This document shows, piece after piece, positions 45,985 through 57,000 of a stretch of DNA of 64,000 nucleotides (position 1 is the first letter of the stretch; every line of letters begins with the position of its first letter). Position numbers and translations under genes: made by a program. Location of the stretch: NCBI RefSeq assembly GCF_019649055.1, contig NW_026570223.1, positions 3,100,001-3,164,000 on the forward strand. Direction: 5' to 3'. Origin of the DNA: Paramacrobiotus metropolitanus. Taxonomy: Eukaryota; Tardigrada; Eutardigrada; Parachela; Macrobiotidae. The notes under the pieces were generated by a model that searched no databases, was not told the origin of the DNA, and saw only the letters and a list, made by a program, of their open reading frames with translations.

Positions 45985-48900
45985 TCATTTGGCTGCCGCA
46001 GCAGCGGCTTTTTGAGCTTTGATCTTTTCCACTAGTTCCTACAAAACAATCAAAAAACCCTCATTTACAGAAAGAGTAGTCGCAACATTATTAGATATTC
46101 ATTCAACAACACACAAACAGTAGGATCAAACTAATGACAATATCAGTAACCGTTTATCTCTACTCAAAAAGAAAACAAAAGTACCTTATAGCGCTTTACG
46201 CATTCCTGCTTCGATCGCGTTTGTAATTCCTTCGCAATATTATCCCACCGGGCTGGATCGGATGCGGGGAATTTCTTTAGGGCTTGCTCAAGCAATTTCT
46301 GTTCAGCTGCCGACCACGGCTTTGGGGCATCTGCTGATCCATTCACTGTGTCTCCTAAACAGTATTAAAAACCACGCCCTTTTGTAGATTTAAACGTGAA
46401 AGCACTCATAACAGAATCTGATGTCATTTAACTGCGCTTACGATCAAAGCGTTCTGTTATAGTCCCATCGTCTTTCGCCGGCTTCACAACGGTCTTCTGA
46501 GTTCCAGCAAAAGAGTCGAATGCCTTTTTGTTCACTTCAGCTCTCATAGTATCATGGCACTGATCTGGAAATAAAGCGGAACTAAATCTCCTATTAAATT
46601 TTGAAATATTCTTCTTACACGAAGAATATCACCAAACCCACCACATCGAATAAACAATTAAGCGGGAAATTTGAACTCCACAACCAATCGGTAATCACAC
46701 TCGGAATCGAAATTCACAATATTTACCAATTCGCTTTAACGTTTTACTTTTGGCAATCACGTCTTTGGCAGTCTTTTTCTGCCGTTCAGTCTCGGTCGTT
46801 ATGCCCCCGATAAACATGTGATGGTTGATGTACTCCGCAACGACTTCCCATCGGTTGCCTGTGCCAGCCGGATAAAGATTTACCGCCTTTATCAGCAATT
46901 TCAATTCTTCTTCGTTCCACCGTTGATCCATTTCCTGTTCTTTCTGGGCACTGGCCAGTTTCTCTTTATCTTCCTTTTCCTTGATAGCAGCTGCACGTTC
47001 AGCTTCAAGTTTTTTATTAATCTCATCAACCTGATCAACAAATATTCCCCTAGCATCTTCCAGGCTGGCTGCAGCGAAGCGCTCATTCAGATCTTGTAAC
47101 TGCTGAGCCGTAAGAATATCGCAAAGCTTTTCGGTTTCCTGCATATTCTTGGCAGTTCCACTGTTGTCCGCAAAATAATTCCACCCCTGAAAAAGAATAT
47201 GCATAATCATACGTAACACTGTTCGAACTTGTTCCACATCTGACATCATATCCCTAAATTCTGAAAAAAACATGCGATCGGCTTGCTAGTTTTGCTAACC
47301 TTCATTAAATCGCGTAAAGTTTTCCGCTCTTTCTTCAAAACCTTCTTTTCTGCTTCTTTTTCTTTCTTAGCCTTTTCGGCTTCCGCTTTGGCGCTTTCTT
47401 CTTGTTGCCGCCGTTCTTCTTGCTCTTTTTCAATGGTTTCTCTACGTTGCTGCTCCTCGGCTTCTTGTCGGGCACGTTGTGCATCTTTTCTGGCTTGTTT
47501 TTCAGCTTCTTTTCTCTGCTTTTCTTCATCTTTAAATTTTACTATACGCGGATCACTGGCAAAAGCGTTATCAACCAAACGGCGTAATCTTCCCATTTCT
47601 TTGCCTTTTCTTTCCTGAAAAAAGTTAAAAAAACGTAAACATGGCAAAAGAACAAAGCATAAGCGGATGCAATGGACTAATAAAGGGCAAATGTATTCAC
47701 GGTGATAAAATTATTTGCGATACATAAGGAATCCATACTGTACTCAGTGTACTGTAATGATCATAATTATGAGACAACCTATAGCTCATTATTTGTGATA
47801 CAAGATAACCCACACCCTCCTCACAGCAATTATGCAAATCATTTATGCAATACTTAAAAAGTTTTACAGCTCAAGAAAATCAGACCGTACAGAAATTTCC
47901 AAATTAAACGTACTGTGCAGCTGCACAGTAAAAAAAAGAAAATTAGACGAAAGTCAAACGGAACATTACGTAAACAGCGAAATTTTAACCACATTGAACC
48001 GCAGAAAATCAGTCATTACACTACGCATGTACTACAAATCCAAACAACCTGACAGTGAGCGTGAGTGCGTGACAGCGTGAATGTTTCAAAAATATAGTAA
48101 GAAACTAAGAATGCAATCCAGTCCGACTGTCACAAAAAGAAACATTTTTATCTTCATTATTGCATCCAATTAATGGTTTATTAGTAAAGAAATTAACAGG
48201 GAAAGGCGAACATCCATACTGGCCGCCAGTCAGTAAATGGTTACGAGCCTCAAAAATACTGTACGACTATTCATCGGGCGATTTTCTCCTAAGAAAGAAA
48301 TATTACTAAAACTCAAAATCACTAACCTTTCGAACGTCTTTATTCTGTTTCTCCATAGCTCTTCTTTCATACCGATCGTCGCCAGTGACGGGCTCATCCA
48401 AATAAGAATATTCCCTCCATGAGTCAAAATTATACCAAAATTCGTAGAATTCATCAGTATACTCCTCCATAGCGTCATTATCACCCAGCTGAGGAACAGG
48501 CTGCTTCACAGACCAACGCGCATTCCACCGGAAAACCGGGGCAAACAGTTCGAAAAATTCCTGTCGCTCTTCCGGTTTCAATTTATCAGGAACATCATCC
48601 GCTACAGCCGCAACAACGGCATCAATGCTGTCGAATGCCCGTCTTTTTTCAGGATCCCCCAGGATATCATTCGCTTTATTGATGCAGGCAAAATAATCCT
48701 TGGTTTCATCCTGTACGGCTTCTCCTTTCTGCAAACACCCAAGGAGTTCTCCACAGTTCTTCGCAATCCCATTTTTTATTTGTTCCCTTACCTGTCGACG
48801 TTTATCCGGGTGATGCTTAAGAATAAGGCGTTTATACGCTTTCTTTATTTCGTCATCCGTGGCCTGATAGCGCCGATGGCCCAGTCCCAGAACTAAATAG

Positions 48901-49432
48901 TGATCCTGGTCCTACAAAACCAGAAACTTAATACGCATAATAATAATATAACCAATTTTAATTTAAAAAAAATATATATAATCTCATGATTATTTTTTTC
49001 GTTACCCTCCATTGCGTCGGGTCTAGTCTGTGAAGGTAGTCTTCTTGATTTTCGTGGGATACAGTAAACGGAATCTCCACATCTGCGAAAAATGACGATT
49101 TTGTTGCAACAAACAGCAAAAGACTGGCATACGAGTACTGAACTCAGAACTCCCAAAACAGAACCGCTGACTTGCCTTGGCCGTTCACGTAATTCTTATT
49201 TTTCACTTTTTGAGAGCTGTGTTTTCCTGCCTGGCCTTTCGCTCGCTTTCCCTGCAAATCCATATTTCCGATGAGCTTTTGTCGTCTACCCCGCTACAAG
49301 ACAAAATACTTCACGTACCTTTCGGACTGAAGATGGTTCGCAAAAAGGACGGATGTGAGTGTTGTAAAAATAATCGCGATGTTCCTGGACTTCTCTTGCA
49401 ACAAGTAAGGCGGTTTGGGAAGCTAAGTGCAT
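45985..49432 (-). CDS. DNAJC2: DNAJC2 (zuotin / MPP11) homologue, ribosome-associated co-chaperone
   Basis: DNAJC2 pairs with HSPA14 on the ribosome and stimulates Hsp70 on nascent chains; the SANT domains also give it chromatin roles. Likely exon order: a tentative first exon from 49432 ([18 protein letters not shown]), 49097-49005 ([15 protein letters not shown]), 48911-48793 (J domain, [23 protein letters not shown] with the HPD triad), 48730-48325 ([18 protein letters not shown], the zuotin-homology region), 47615-47302 ([15 protein letters not shown] and a long Lys/Glu helix), 47265-46725 (first [23 protein letters not shown]), 46565-46445 ([11 protein letters not shown]), 46340-46185 (second [21 protein letters not shown]) and 46040-45985 ([12 protein letters not shown]). 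Motif order is that of animal DNAJC2. The 5' exon is uncertain. Confidence 0.93.
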
Positions 49433-49639
49433 TTTTCTGCTGAATCGTTTCTAAAAAAAGTGAAAAAATTCCACAAAAACTGGAAAGCGCCAATACAAAA
49501 AATTTATAAGACTTCCCTAACTTCGAAAATTCTGACAAATCACTTTGGTCTCTGAAATCGAAGTGCGAACAAAAAAGTCAAACCGGCCAGGAAAAGAAAT
49601 TATTGAAATGATTAACCAGTTACTACAGGAAATCAATCT

Positions 49640-50335
49640 CAACGAGAGCAGATATACTAACAGTGCAGAAGTATCGTTTGTGGCAATTTTTATCTTAAAT
49701 TTGTCTGAGCCGCAGCACCGGGATAACATACCGAGGCGGTGAGCAGGCGACGGGCAGTACTGACAATGCTTTACTCAATGTGACTGCTGCCAAATTACGT
49801 GCAAATTTTAAATATTCAAAAATGTTTAACTTTGTTTGTTCTTAAGCAAAAATTGTACCCATAGGCTTGAAAAATACATAATAATATATACTTTTAAACA
49901 GTATGCATGGAGTTATTTATTTTGATTGCAGAGTAATGATATGACTCTCCGGAGTTAACATAGTCTTCTACGAGAAAATAGAGAAAAGCCAGCACCAGGT
50001 CTGCCATAGACGGGTATGCTAATTTCTTATCGCCATAACACTTCTTTGGCACGAAAACAAAAACCTGCATTCATACTGCCTAAAAGTAAATATTATTATA
50101 AATTTTTCAAGCCTATGGATACAATTTTTGCTTAAGAACAAACAAAGTTAAACATTTTTGAATATTTAAAATTTGCACGTAATTTGGCAGCAGTCACATT
50201 GAGTAAAGCATTGTCAATACTGCCCGTCGCCTGCTCACCGCCTCGGTATGTTATCCCGGTGCTGCAGCTCAGACAAATGTAAGATAAAAATTGCCACAAA
50301 CGATAATTCTGCACTGCTAGTATATCTGCTCTCTC
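49640..50335. mobile_element. Foldback element: about 230-bp inverted arms around a 230-bp centre
   Basis: The sequence 49640-49868 (ending ATAGGCTTGAAAAAT) recurs inverted at 50106-50335 (starting TTTTTCAAGCCTATGG). By eye the arms agree over nearly all positions, including ACATACCGAGGCGGTGAGC against GCTCACCGCCTCGGTATGT. The central 230 bp is unique and has no gene. No clear target duplication was identified. It lies in the divergent space between DNAJC2 and PIGV. A third divergent arm copy is at 45521. It is a MITE or foldback-type structure with unknown mobilising enzyme. Confidence 0.85.
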
Positions 50336-50727
50336 TCAACCGGCTGCGCAATATACTTAAACCCTGAGTCGAAGCTAAATTTTTATGGCGCTGTACACCA
50401 ATGTTTGGTACAACCGACATTGCAACACCGCCTGATTGCAACACCGTCCTTGCAAATTTGTTGGTGAAAACCGAAAACTGAAATCATTTCTATTAATAAC
50501 CATTTAAATTGACTAAAATGATAAATAAATCAAAAACTTAAGCACTTACTGGTCACCAGCAAGTTTTCCAACTTGAAACTTTTTTTTTATAATACATTGT
50601 ATACAAGACAAAATGACATACTGATTTGTACGCCTCGACTAGCTAATAAGCTGTCCAACGGGATGCCTAAGATCGGTTGCAATACAGATTGAACGGCTGT
50701 AAATTTTATCCATTTTGGCTGTTGGCA
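50336..50727. other. Intergenic, upstream of PIGV
   Basis: About 390 bp without a recognised gene. Likely contains the PIGV promoter and 5' untranslated region. Confidence 0.4.
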
Positions 50728-52397
50728 ATGTCCAAAACATCTCTGCAAGCAAAGAACAGCGGGACTTTCACTATTCCCGACAAGGATGTTGATTTCGATC
50801 TGCAACGCGTCCGTCACTTCGCACTGACGTCCCGCGCGATTGTATTGCTTCTGCAGGTATACTAACTACATACAGTAGATGTGCGAAATATTTCAATATA
50901 TTGCTAACTTACTGGCCTATTTATCTGTAGATTGTCTCCAATAACTTAATCCCTGACCACGAACCAGATGTCTTCAACCCGCCGTCCACTGCCAACAGTA
51001 CAATCGGCGATGACTTTGTTGAGCGACTTTTTGGAGGATTCCGACGGTGGGACGCCATCTATTTCCTCTTTATTGCGGAGCACGGTTATCCGTATCAGAA
51101 TTGCTTGGCATTTTTCCCATTATATCCCCTTCTGGTGCGGATAAGTGCTTCCGTTGTGTCTGTCTTGACTTTCGGGGTTATTAACCTCCGTAGCGTTTTA
51201 CTGATCTCTGGATTCGTATTGAACAATGTCTGCTTCGTCCTGGCTGTAGAATCCTTGTATAACTGGTGCAGAATCGTGGATAAGGGGAGGCTGCGAGCGT
51301 GGGCGTTCAATGCGGCGGTGCTGTTCTGCTTTAATCCAGCCAGTATATTTTTCTCATCTTGTTATTCGGAATCCCTGTTTGCATATTTGACATTCACGGG
51401 GTTGTTACATTTAGAGACAGCCCTGACAAAAGCGCAAGGAATATTGGGGAAATTGAAATCTGTGATATATTTTGCATTTTCCGGATCGGTTCGGTCAAAC
51501 GGTGTGATCAATTTGGGATTTATCGGTTACCATCAACTTCGAGAAATGTATAATGGACCGCGAAATAGCCGGTTTCTTTTACGGAAGATTGTCGAAAGCT
51601 TGATTTTTGCTGTGGTTGGATTACTTCCTTTTTTATTATTCCAGCTATTTGCGTTTCGATTATACTGTTATGCATTTGACCAAGATCTGCCAGACGCTAT
51701 TGCTGAATATGGAACGACTCGGGAATATAATTTCTTGCACCGAAATCGGTCTGTTTCGGAATGGTGTACTCGCACATTGCCGCTTTCCTATTCCTACATT
51801 CAGGAGCAGCACTGGAATGTTGGATTTTTTCGGTATTACGAATGGAAACAAATACCAAATTTTGTTTTGGCTGCGCCTATTTTGGCGCTCAGCGTATGGA
51901 TATTGAAAGATTTATGGAGGACGCGGAAAGTGCAGGCAGTCTTTCCCTATTTTGTGCATTTGGAGTTTCTTATCGTAGTTAATCTGTTTTTCGTGCACAT
52001 CCAGGTATGCATCAAAAACGTTTGCGATTTCCTGCACTTTTTTTCCAGTTGTTGCTCATGCAGGGTATCTATCAGCTTAACTCACTTAATAACTTTAGCA
52101 GTTATTCAACTTCACGTTCACTTGGAATGTGATATCAGTTCTTGTAGTCGGAATTAATTTAACTAAGTTTTCTTTACGTTCCAGGTTTCTACGAGGATGC
52201 TGTGCTCCGCGACTCCGCTTATGTATTGTTATTTAGGGCGTGTGTTTCTGCCATTGAAAAGTCAGGGATTGATGGATCTGTATGACGAAGTTAAATTTCG
52301 TGCCAGTTCTCCGGTCCAAAAAGCTGTTGTGATTTATTTTGTTTCCTATTTTATTTTTGGAATAGCCGTGCATTCGAATTTTTTGCCATGGACATAA
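50728..52397 (+). CDS. PIGV: PIGV homologue, GPI mannosyltransferase 2
   Basis: PIGV adds the second mannose to the GPI anchor precursor in the ER lumen. Three exons: 50728-50857, about 50932-52001 and 52185-52397. The N-terminal region reads FTIPDKDVDFDLQRVRHFAL. Exon 2 contains the family signature RRWDAIYFLFIAEHGYPYQN then CLAFFPLYPLLVR, the lumenal catalytic loop after the first membrane helix, and many hydrophobic helices, for example CYSESLFAYLTFTGLLHLE. The last exon starts VSTRMLCSATPLMYCY and ends HSNFLPWT, the same C-terminal tail as vertebrate PIGV (HCNFLPWT). The Trp-Asp of the signature is intact. Complete gene, no oddity seen. Confidence 0.95.
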
Positions 52398-52889
52398 TGC
52401 AGAATTTTTACTTGAATTTTTGGAACTATTATTTCTCTTATTATGTATTATTAGACATTTCTCTTATTATGTATTATTAGACGCACAAAAATGTAAAGGA
52501 TGACTTAATTCGCTAAGCCAAAAAGATATGAAGCGACGAAATGCTGTGAGGCATACCATCGCAACATCTGTGATGAAACAGAATTTAGCACTTTGTAGTA
52601 AAGCAACTGTTTGCGAAGATTCAAAATTCTTTGAAAACCGGCGTGCTGTTATTACCACAAAGCTACAGAAACGGTGTTAATGCTGTTGCGCACCGGTGCT
52701 ATTTGAATACTAAAAAATAGCTGATTACCGTGATGTTATTGCGTAATACTGTTGGTAGAAAGGCCTTATTCGTGAACGTGGAAATTGTAAACTGATCGGC
52801 TGATTTTTGAATAATCAAGCTCTTCTATCTCAGATAAACAATTTTATTATGTGACAATTAGTTATTCTAAAATACTGAAATTAATAATT
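52398..52889. other. Intergenic between PIGV and the PAN-like gene
   Basis: 492 bp, no gene. A 26-bp direct duplication around TTTCTCTTATTATGTATTATTAGAC occurs at 52431-52481. Confidence 0.5.
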
Positions 52890-53783
52890 ATGAATCAAGA
52901 TTATCGTTTTAGAGTTATGGTCACTGCAGGTTTATCGCTCCTTGCTTTATTGTTGGCTGGTTTAATATTGCTGCTCGTATATCGTAAGTGTCGTGATTTG
53001 CATGCCATAATTGTTATCAACTGAACAGCACGCTAACTTAATTTAGTAACCGCATTAAACTGCAGTATTTAGTAACTGCATTAAATGAAGCCTAATTATT
53101 TAATTTTGAATACCAGTAATTAGACCAGTTTTTTTCAAAAACATATACCTGTTAGTGAGTTTTACAATTACAGTATTATTGGTTTTGGACTAACAACCAT
53201 TGCAAATTGAGAAATTTGTTATGCTATTTCTACAGATGTAAGCTTATAAGTTTGGCTTGTTTTCTGTCGTACAGCAGTCTCCCCCCAAGTGGGACCCCCA
53301 CCGAATTCCCCGCTTGCTAAATCCGCTCGCTTAGTGATGTTACAGGGTTGGCGAGCTAATTCGGACACAGGCAACTACATTTTCAACGATGTCACCAAGA
53401 CCACGGATGACTGCATTGAGAAATGCCGGCAAGCATGGGACTGCCGGCTGGTGACCTTTAATTTGAACGAAAAACGCTGTTGGGGCATGGCCAGCACGGT
53501 TAGCGTCCGCTTCAGCCGTGATCCGGCGCATGTTCTTTTGGCGGACAGTGCGAAAGTGTTCGTCAAGAAGACAGGAACCATGTACGCGGGAAACAACATC
53601 ATGGTGGGCAACCAGCGCGCCGCCGATGACACCTGGGATGACGTGATTTGTATGACGCTGTGCCACATTCACCCGCGATGCAATGTTATCGATTACAATA
53701 CTGTTATTGGATGGTGTCGATTGAAGGAGAAATATGCACTTAACCCGAAAATGGATTCGGCACATATTTCTTACATTTCATGA
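52890..53783 (+). CDS. Small type II membrane protein with two PAN/Apple-like modules
   Basis: Exon 1 (52890-52983) encodes a short cytosolic start and one membrane helix (MNQDYRFRVMV then GLSLLALLLAGLILLLVY). Exon 2 (53275-53783) joins in phase at CCA. The outside part begins with a proline-rich stretch (SPQVGPPPNSPL) and then has two modules of about 70 residues. Module 1: TTDDCIEKCRQAWDCRLVTF then RCWGMAS. Module 2: WDDVICMTLCHIHPRCNVIDY then GWCRL. The C-x3-C-x5-6-C-x3-F/Y pattern with a closing Cys fits PAN/Apple folds, which bind proteins or sugars. Total about 200 residues. The specific family is not recognised. Confidence 0.72.
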
Positions 53784-54068
53784 TTTTTAATTTTACGTGT
53801 TCAATGTCGTAATCATAATAATTCTGTGCCTTTTATAAGGCGTCGGCTTTTTACATGTTAATGTATAATTGCATTTCAAAGAAGAAAAGGCACATGAATC
53901 ATTGTGGACGAATATTAGTAGTACATTTAAATCCGATACGGCAATCCGCTTAAACATCAAATGCGGGCTAAACATTGCAAATCGAAATCACGCGGAATAA
54001 AATTACTGCCTCATGCACACCGCATTGTGCAGACATTCACAGTGACACAAGTCTTCACACGATATCAA
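53784..54068. other. Convergent intergenic region, PAN-like gene and guanylate cyclase
   Basis: 285 bp between two stop codons on opposite strands. Contains 3' untranslated regions; AATAAA at 53997 is on the plus strand. Confidence 0.4.
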
Positions 54069-57000
54069 TTAGCTTAACGATGTTTTCGCTACTAGCCAAA
54101 AGGTTTCCATTAGTCCTTTCCCCTGTAATTACAACAAAACATGAAATGGTTTGCCGTACTACAATACACATAAAGTTTCGCGATTACAAAAATAAGAAAT
54201 ACGGCAACATCTCAAAAATTACCATTTGACAAGTAAATTAAGCGTCTTTATACCTTCACTTCCATTTCCCCACGAGATACAACCACATAGTCTCCTAGTT
54301 TGTCTAGTAATTCTTTGGTTGTAGGGCTACACTGGATTTTTCCAGCTGCAAAATAAAATAAAGACGTCGAACAATAAAACAACGAAAGCAATTGCAATTG
54401 AACTGTTCTTGCATCACACTTGCCTTCTCCGTGCGATTCCATTCGACTGGCGGTATTTACCGTATCCCCAAATCTAAGTATTAAATAAACATTTTAAACG
54501 TTTTTATATTGCCGAATAACTGGCTATAAATACCGGTGAAGTCTTAACTACGTATGCAGTATATCGTATTTGCGCACTTACAAACAATAACGTGGCATTT
54601 TCAGGCCGATGACACTGGCCACACACGGTCCTGTAAGCATACTTGAATAAGTAAATAGTGGGCGCTTGTCATCAAAAATGTTTTCCTTGTTAATTCCTGT
54701 CATTGTTTTCAAACACGCAAAATCCTGCGACAACACCAGCAAGGTGTAAAAAATATTGATGCTTACTAACCCGAATTTATGCCAACTCTCAGCTTCATCT
54801 TTTTGTCTGGGCTACTGGGAAAATTCAGTGCACCGACTTCTTTTCTCATCTGCAGAGCCAAAGTGGACATCTCGCCGGCATGTTTAATACCGTTCCGAAT
54901 GGGAAGACCGCTCACTAACTAATGGAAAAACAAGTCAGTTCCCTTGACAGAAATACAAAATAAAATAGTGAAATAATAATAACAATAAAGTTTACCAAAT
55001 AGGCGTCACCAACTGTTTCCACTTTATACACGCTGAAGTTTTCTATGACTTTATCGCAGACTGCATACAATGTATTCATAATTTCAATAGTCACAAAAGG
55101 AGTAGGCGCAGCTGCAAGCACTTCCGGAAATCCGTTTATATCGCTGAACTGTAGTCAACAAAACAGGTGCGTTCAGAATTCTAGCTATACACTGCTTAAC
55201 TTATATCGTAATTCTGACAAGGGTACCACAGACTTCTTACTTGTACTGTAGTACTCGTGAACACTTCCGGGTAAACCATTTGACCTTTCCTCAAGGCTTC
55301 GCTAACGGTCCTAAGATACCATGCGTACAGCATTAAAGGACATTGCATAATTTCACAAGGTTACTGTGATGTGGTGTATGATGGATTGTGAGTATTGTTA
55401 TACTTTGGTAGAATTCCATTCAGCATGGCCTCGGATCGCGCTTTTTCTTCCATAAACTGATTCATTTTTTCTTGCATTTCTTGCTCTAGCTCCTGCATAT
55501 GTTGCAATATAAATAATGCAGTTGCAGCTGAATAAATAATTTAATGCCCCTAGCAGCACATGCATAGTTATAATTACCGCGGCATACTGCTCCATTCGCC
55601 TGATTAAATGGTCAACAATATTCTCGCCCGCGCGACCCATTGTTTTCGTAATGACCTCTCGTACTTTAGGGAAAACCGGTCGTAGTTCAGGACGTTCGTC
55701 CCAACACTGTTCCATTAAGGAATGCAATGCCCCTGGAGCAGCTGAAATAGGTACTAATGGACGCTGCGGCGGTGATGCCCCTCGCTTGACCTGCGTCAGC
55801 AAGTATCAGTTAGTTAATGATAAAAAAGTGCACGTTAAATGTTAAGTTGAATAGCCGGTTAACTATTTACCATAATGATAGAGAGTCGGGATAATCTACT
55901 TTTGCTATCCAATACAGTATTGGATAGCAAAAGTAGATTATCCCGAGTAGTATTGGCAATACTAATGGTAAGTCATAGTTAGACTTTTATCTGTAAAATT
56001 ACCTCTAAAACAAGCTCTTTGGCTTTTATGTCATATTCATCCCGTCGGAAGTTAACGGCATCTGCCGCACTTTGATAAGGAGCGCTCCGCAGTATTAGTT
56101 GTTGAATAATTATAGCAAAACTGTAAACATCACCTAAAAACAGTTATGAATTATTAAAATTATGTAGTTATTTATAGTCACCTCTATATGCATATCCGCA
56201 TATACCAACAAGAATTACAACGATAAATCAAAAACAGATTAAAACAAAAAAATTCGGTTTCGTAGAAAATGTTTTGCGAAAGAGGTGTGAGAAAAATTAG
56301 AACGAAGCTGAATACCGCTTATTCGATAGTAAAAACCTTCATCCTACCTTTCTGTGTGCCTTCTTTTGATGGCCGTCGAAGTAGTTCCGGTGCACGCCAC
56401 AAGAGTTGTGTAAAATCAATTTCACTACTCTCATCGGGCGGCATACTCGTCAACGCGTTATCCCGGAAATACGCTAACCCATGATCGGTGATTTTAACCA
56501 CAAATCTGCTATCCACAAGGCAAGTATGAGCAGAAAGGTCACCGTGTGATACCACTGCCGATCCGTGCAAATACGTCATACCCTGTAATACACAATGCGT
56601 TATGTTGACACTGAAGTTTAACACCCCCATTTATGAGTAAACTAAACATATTCCATTATATTCAGCCTATAATGCCAACAAACCATACCGCCACTGTGTC
56701 TTTCAACAGAGCGCTCTTAAATTCCCAGTCCAGATTGAGCTTGCGCTTGTCAATTAATGCCATAACGCTGCCCTTTTGGCATACGTCCCCCACAACGTAT
56801 TCGCACAGGTTCTCATCATTCACAGCAATCCCATAAAATATTTGAACATTGTTGTGCTGTAGATTTTTTAACTAAAACGCAAGAAAAATTATATGATTAC
56901 GCTCATCCCTCATAAGTTTAGCCGAGATGAAACAGGGTAACAGCTGAAACTTACGGGCGATAGTTCTGAACCCAGAGATTGATTTACTCTCATCTGTGGT

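Noticed and set aside
47283-47618. Plus-strand 111-residue Ser/Phe/Cys-rich ORF
   Set aside because: It is the antisense shadow of the Lys/Glu-rich helix exon of DNAJC2.
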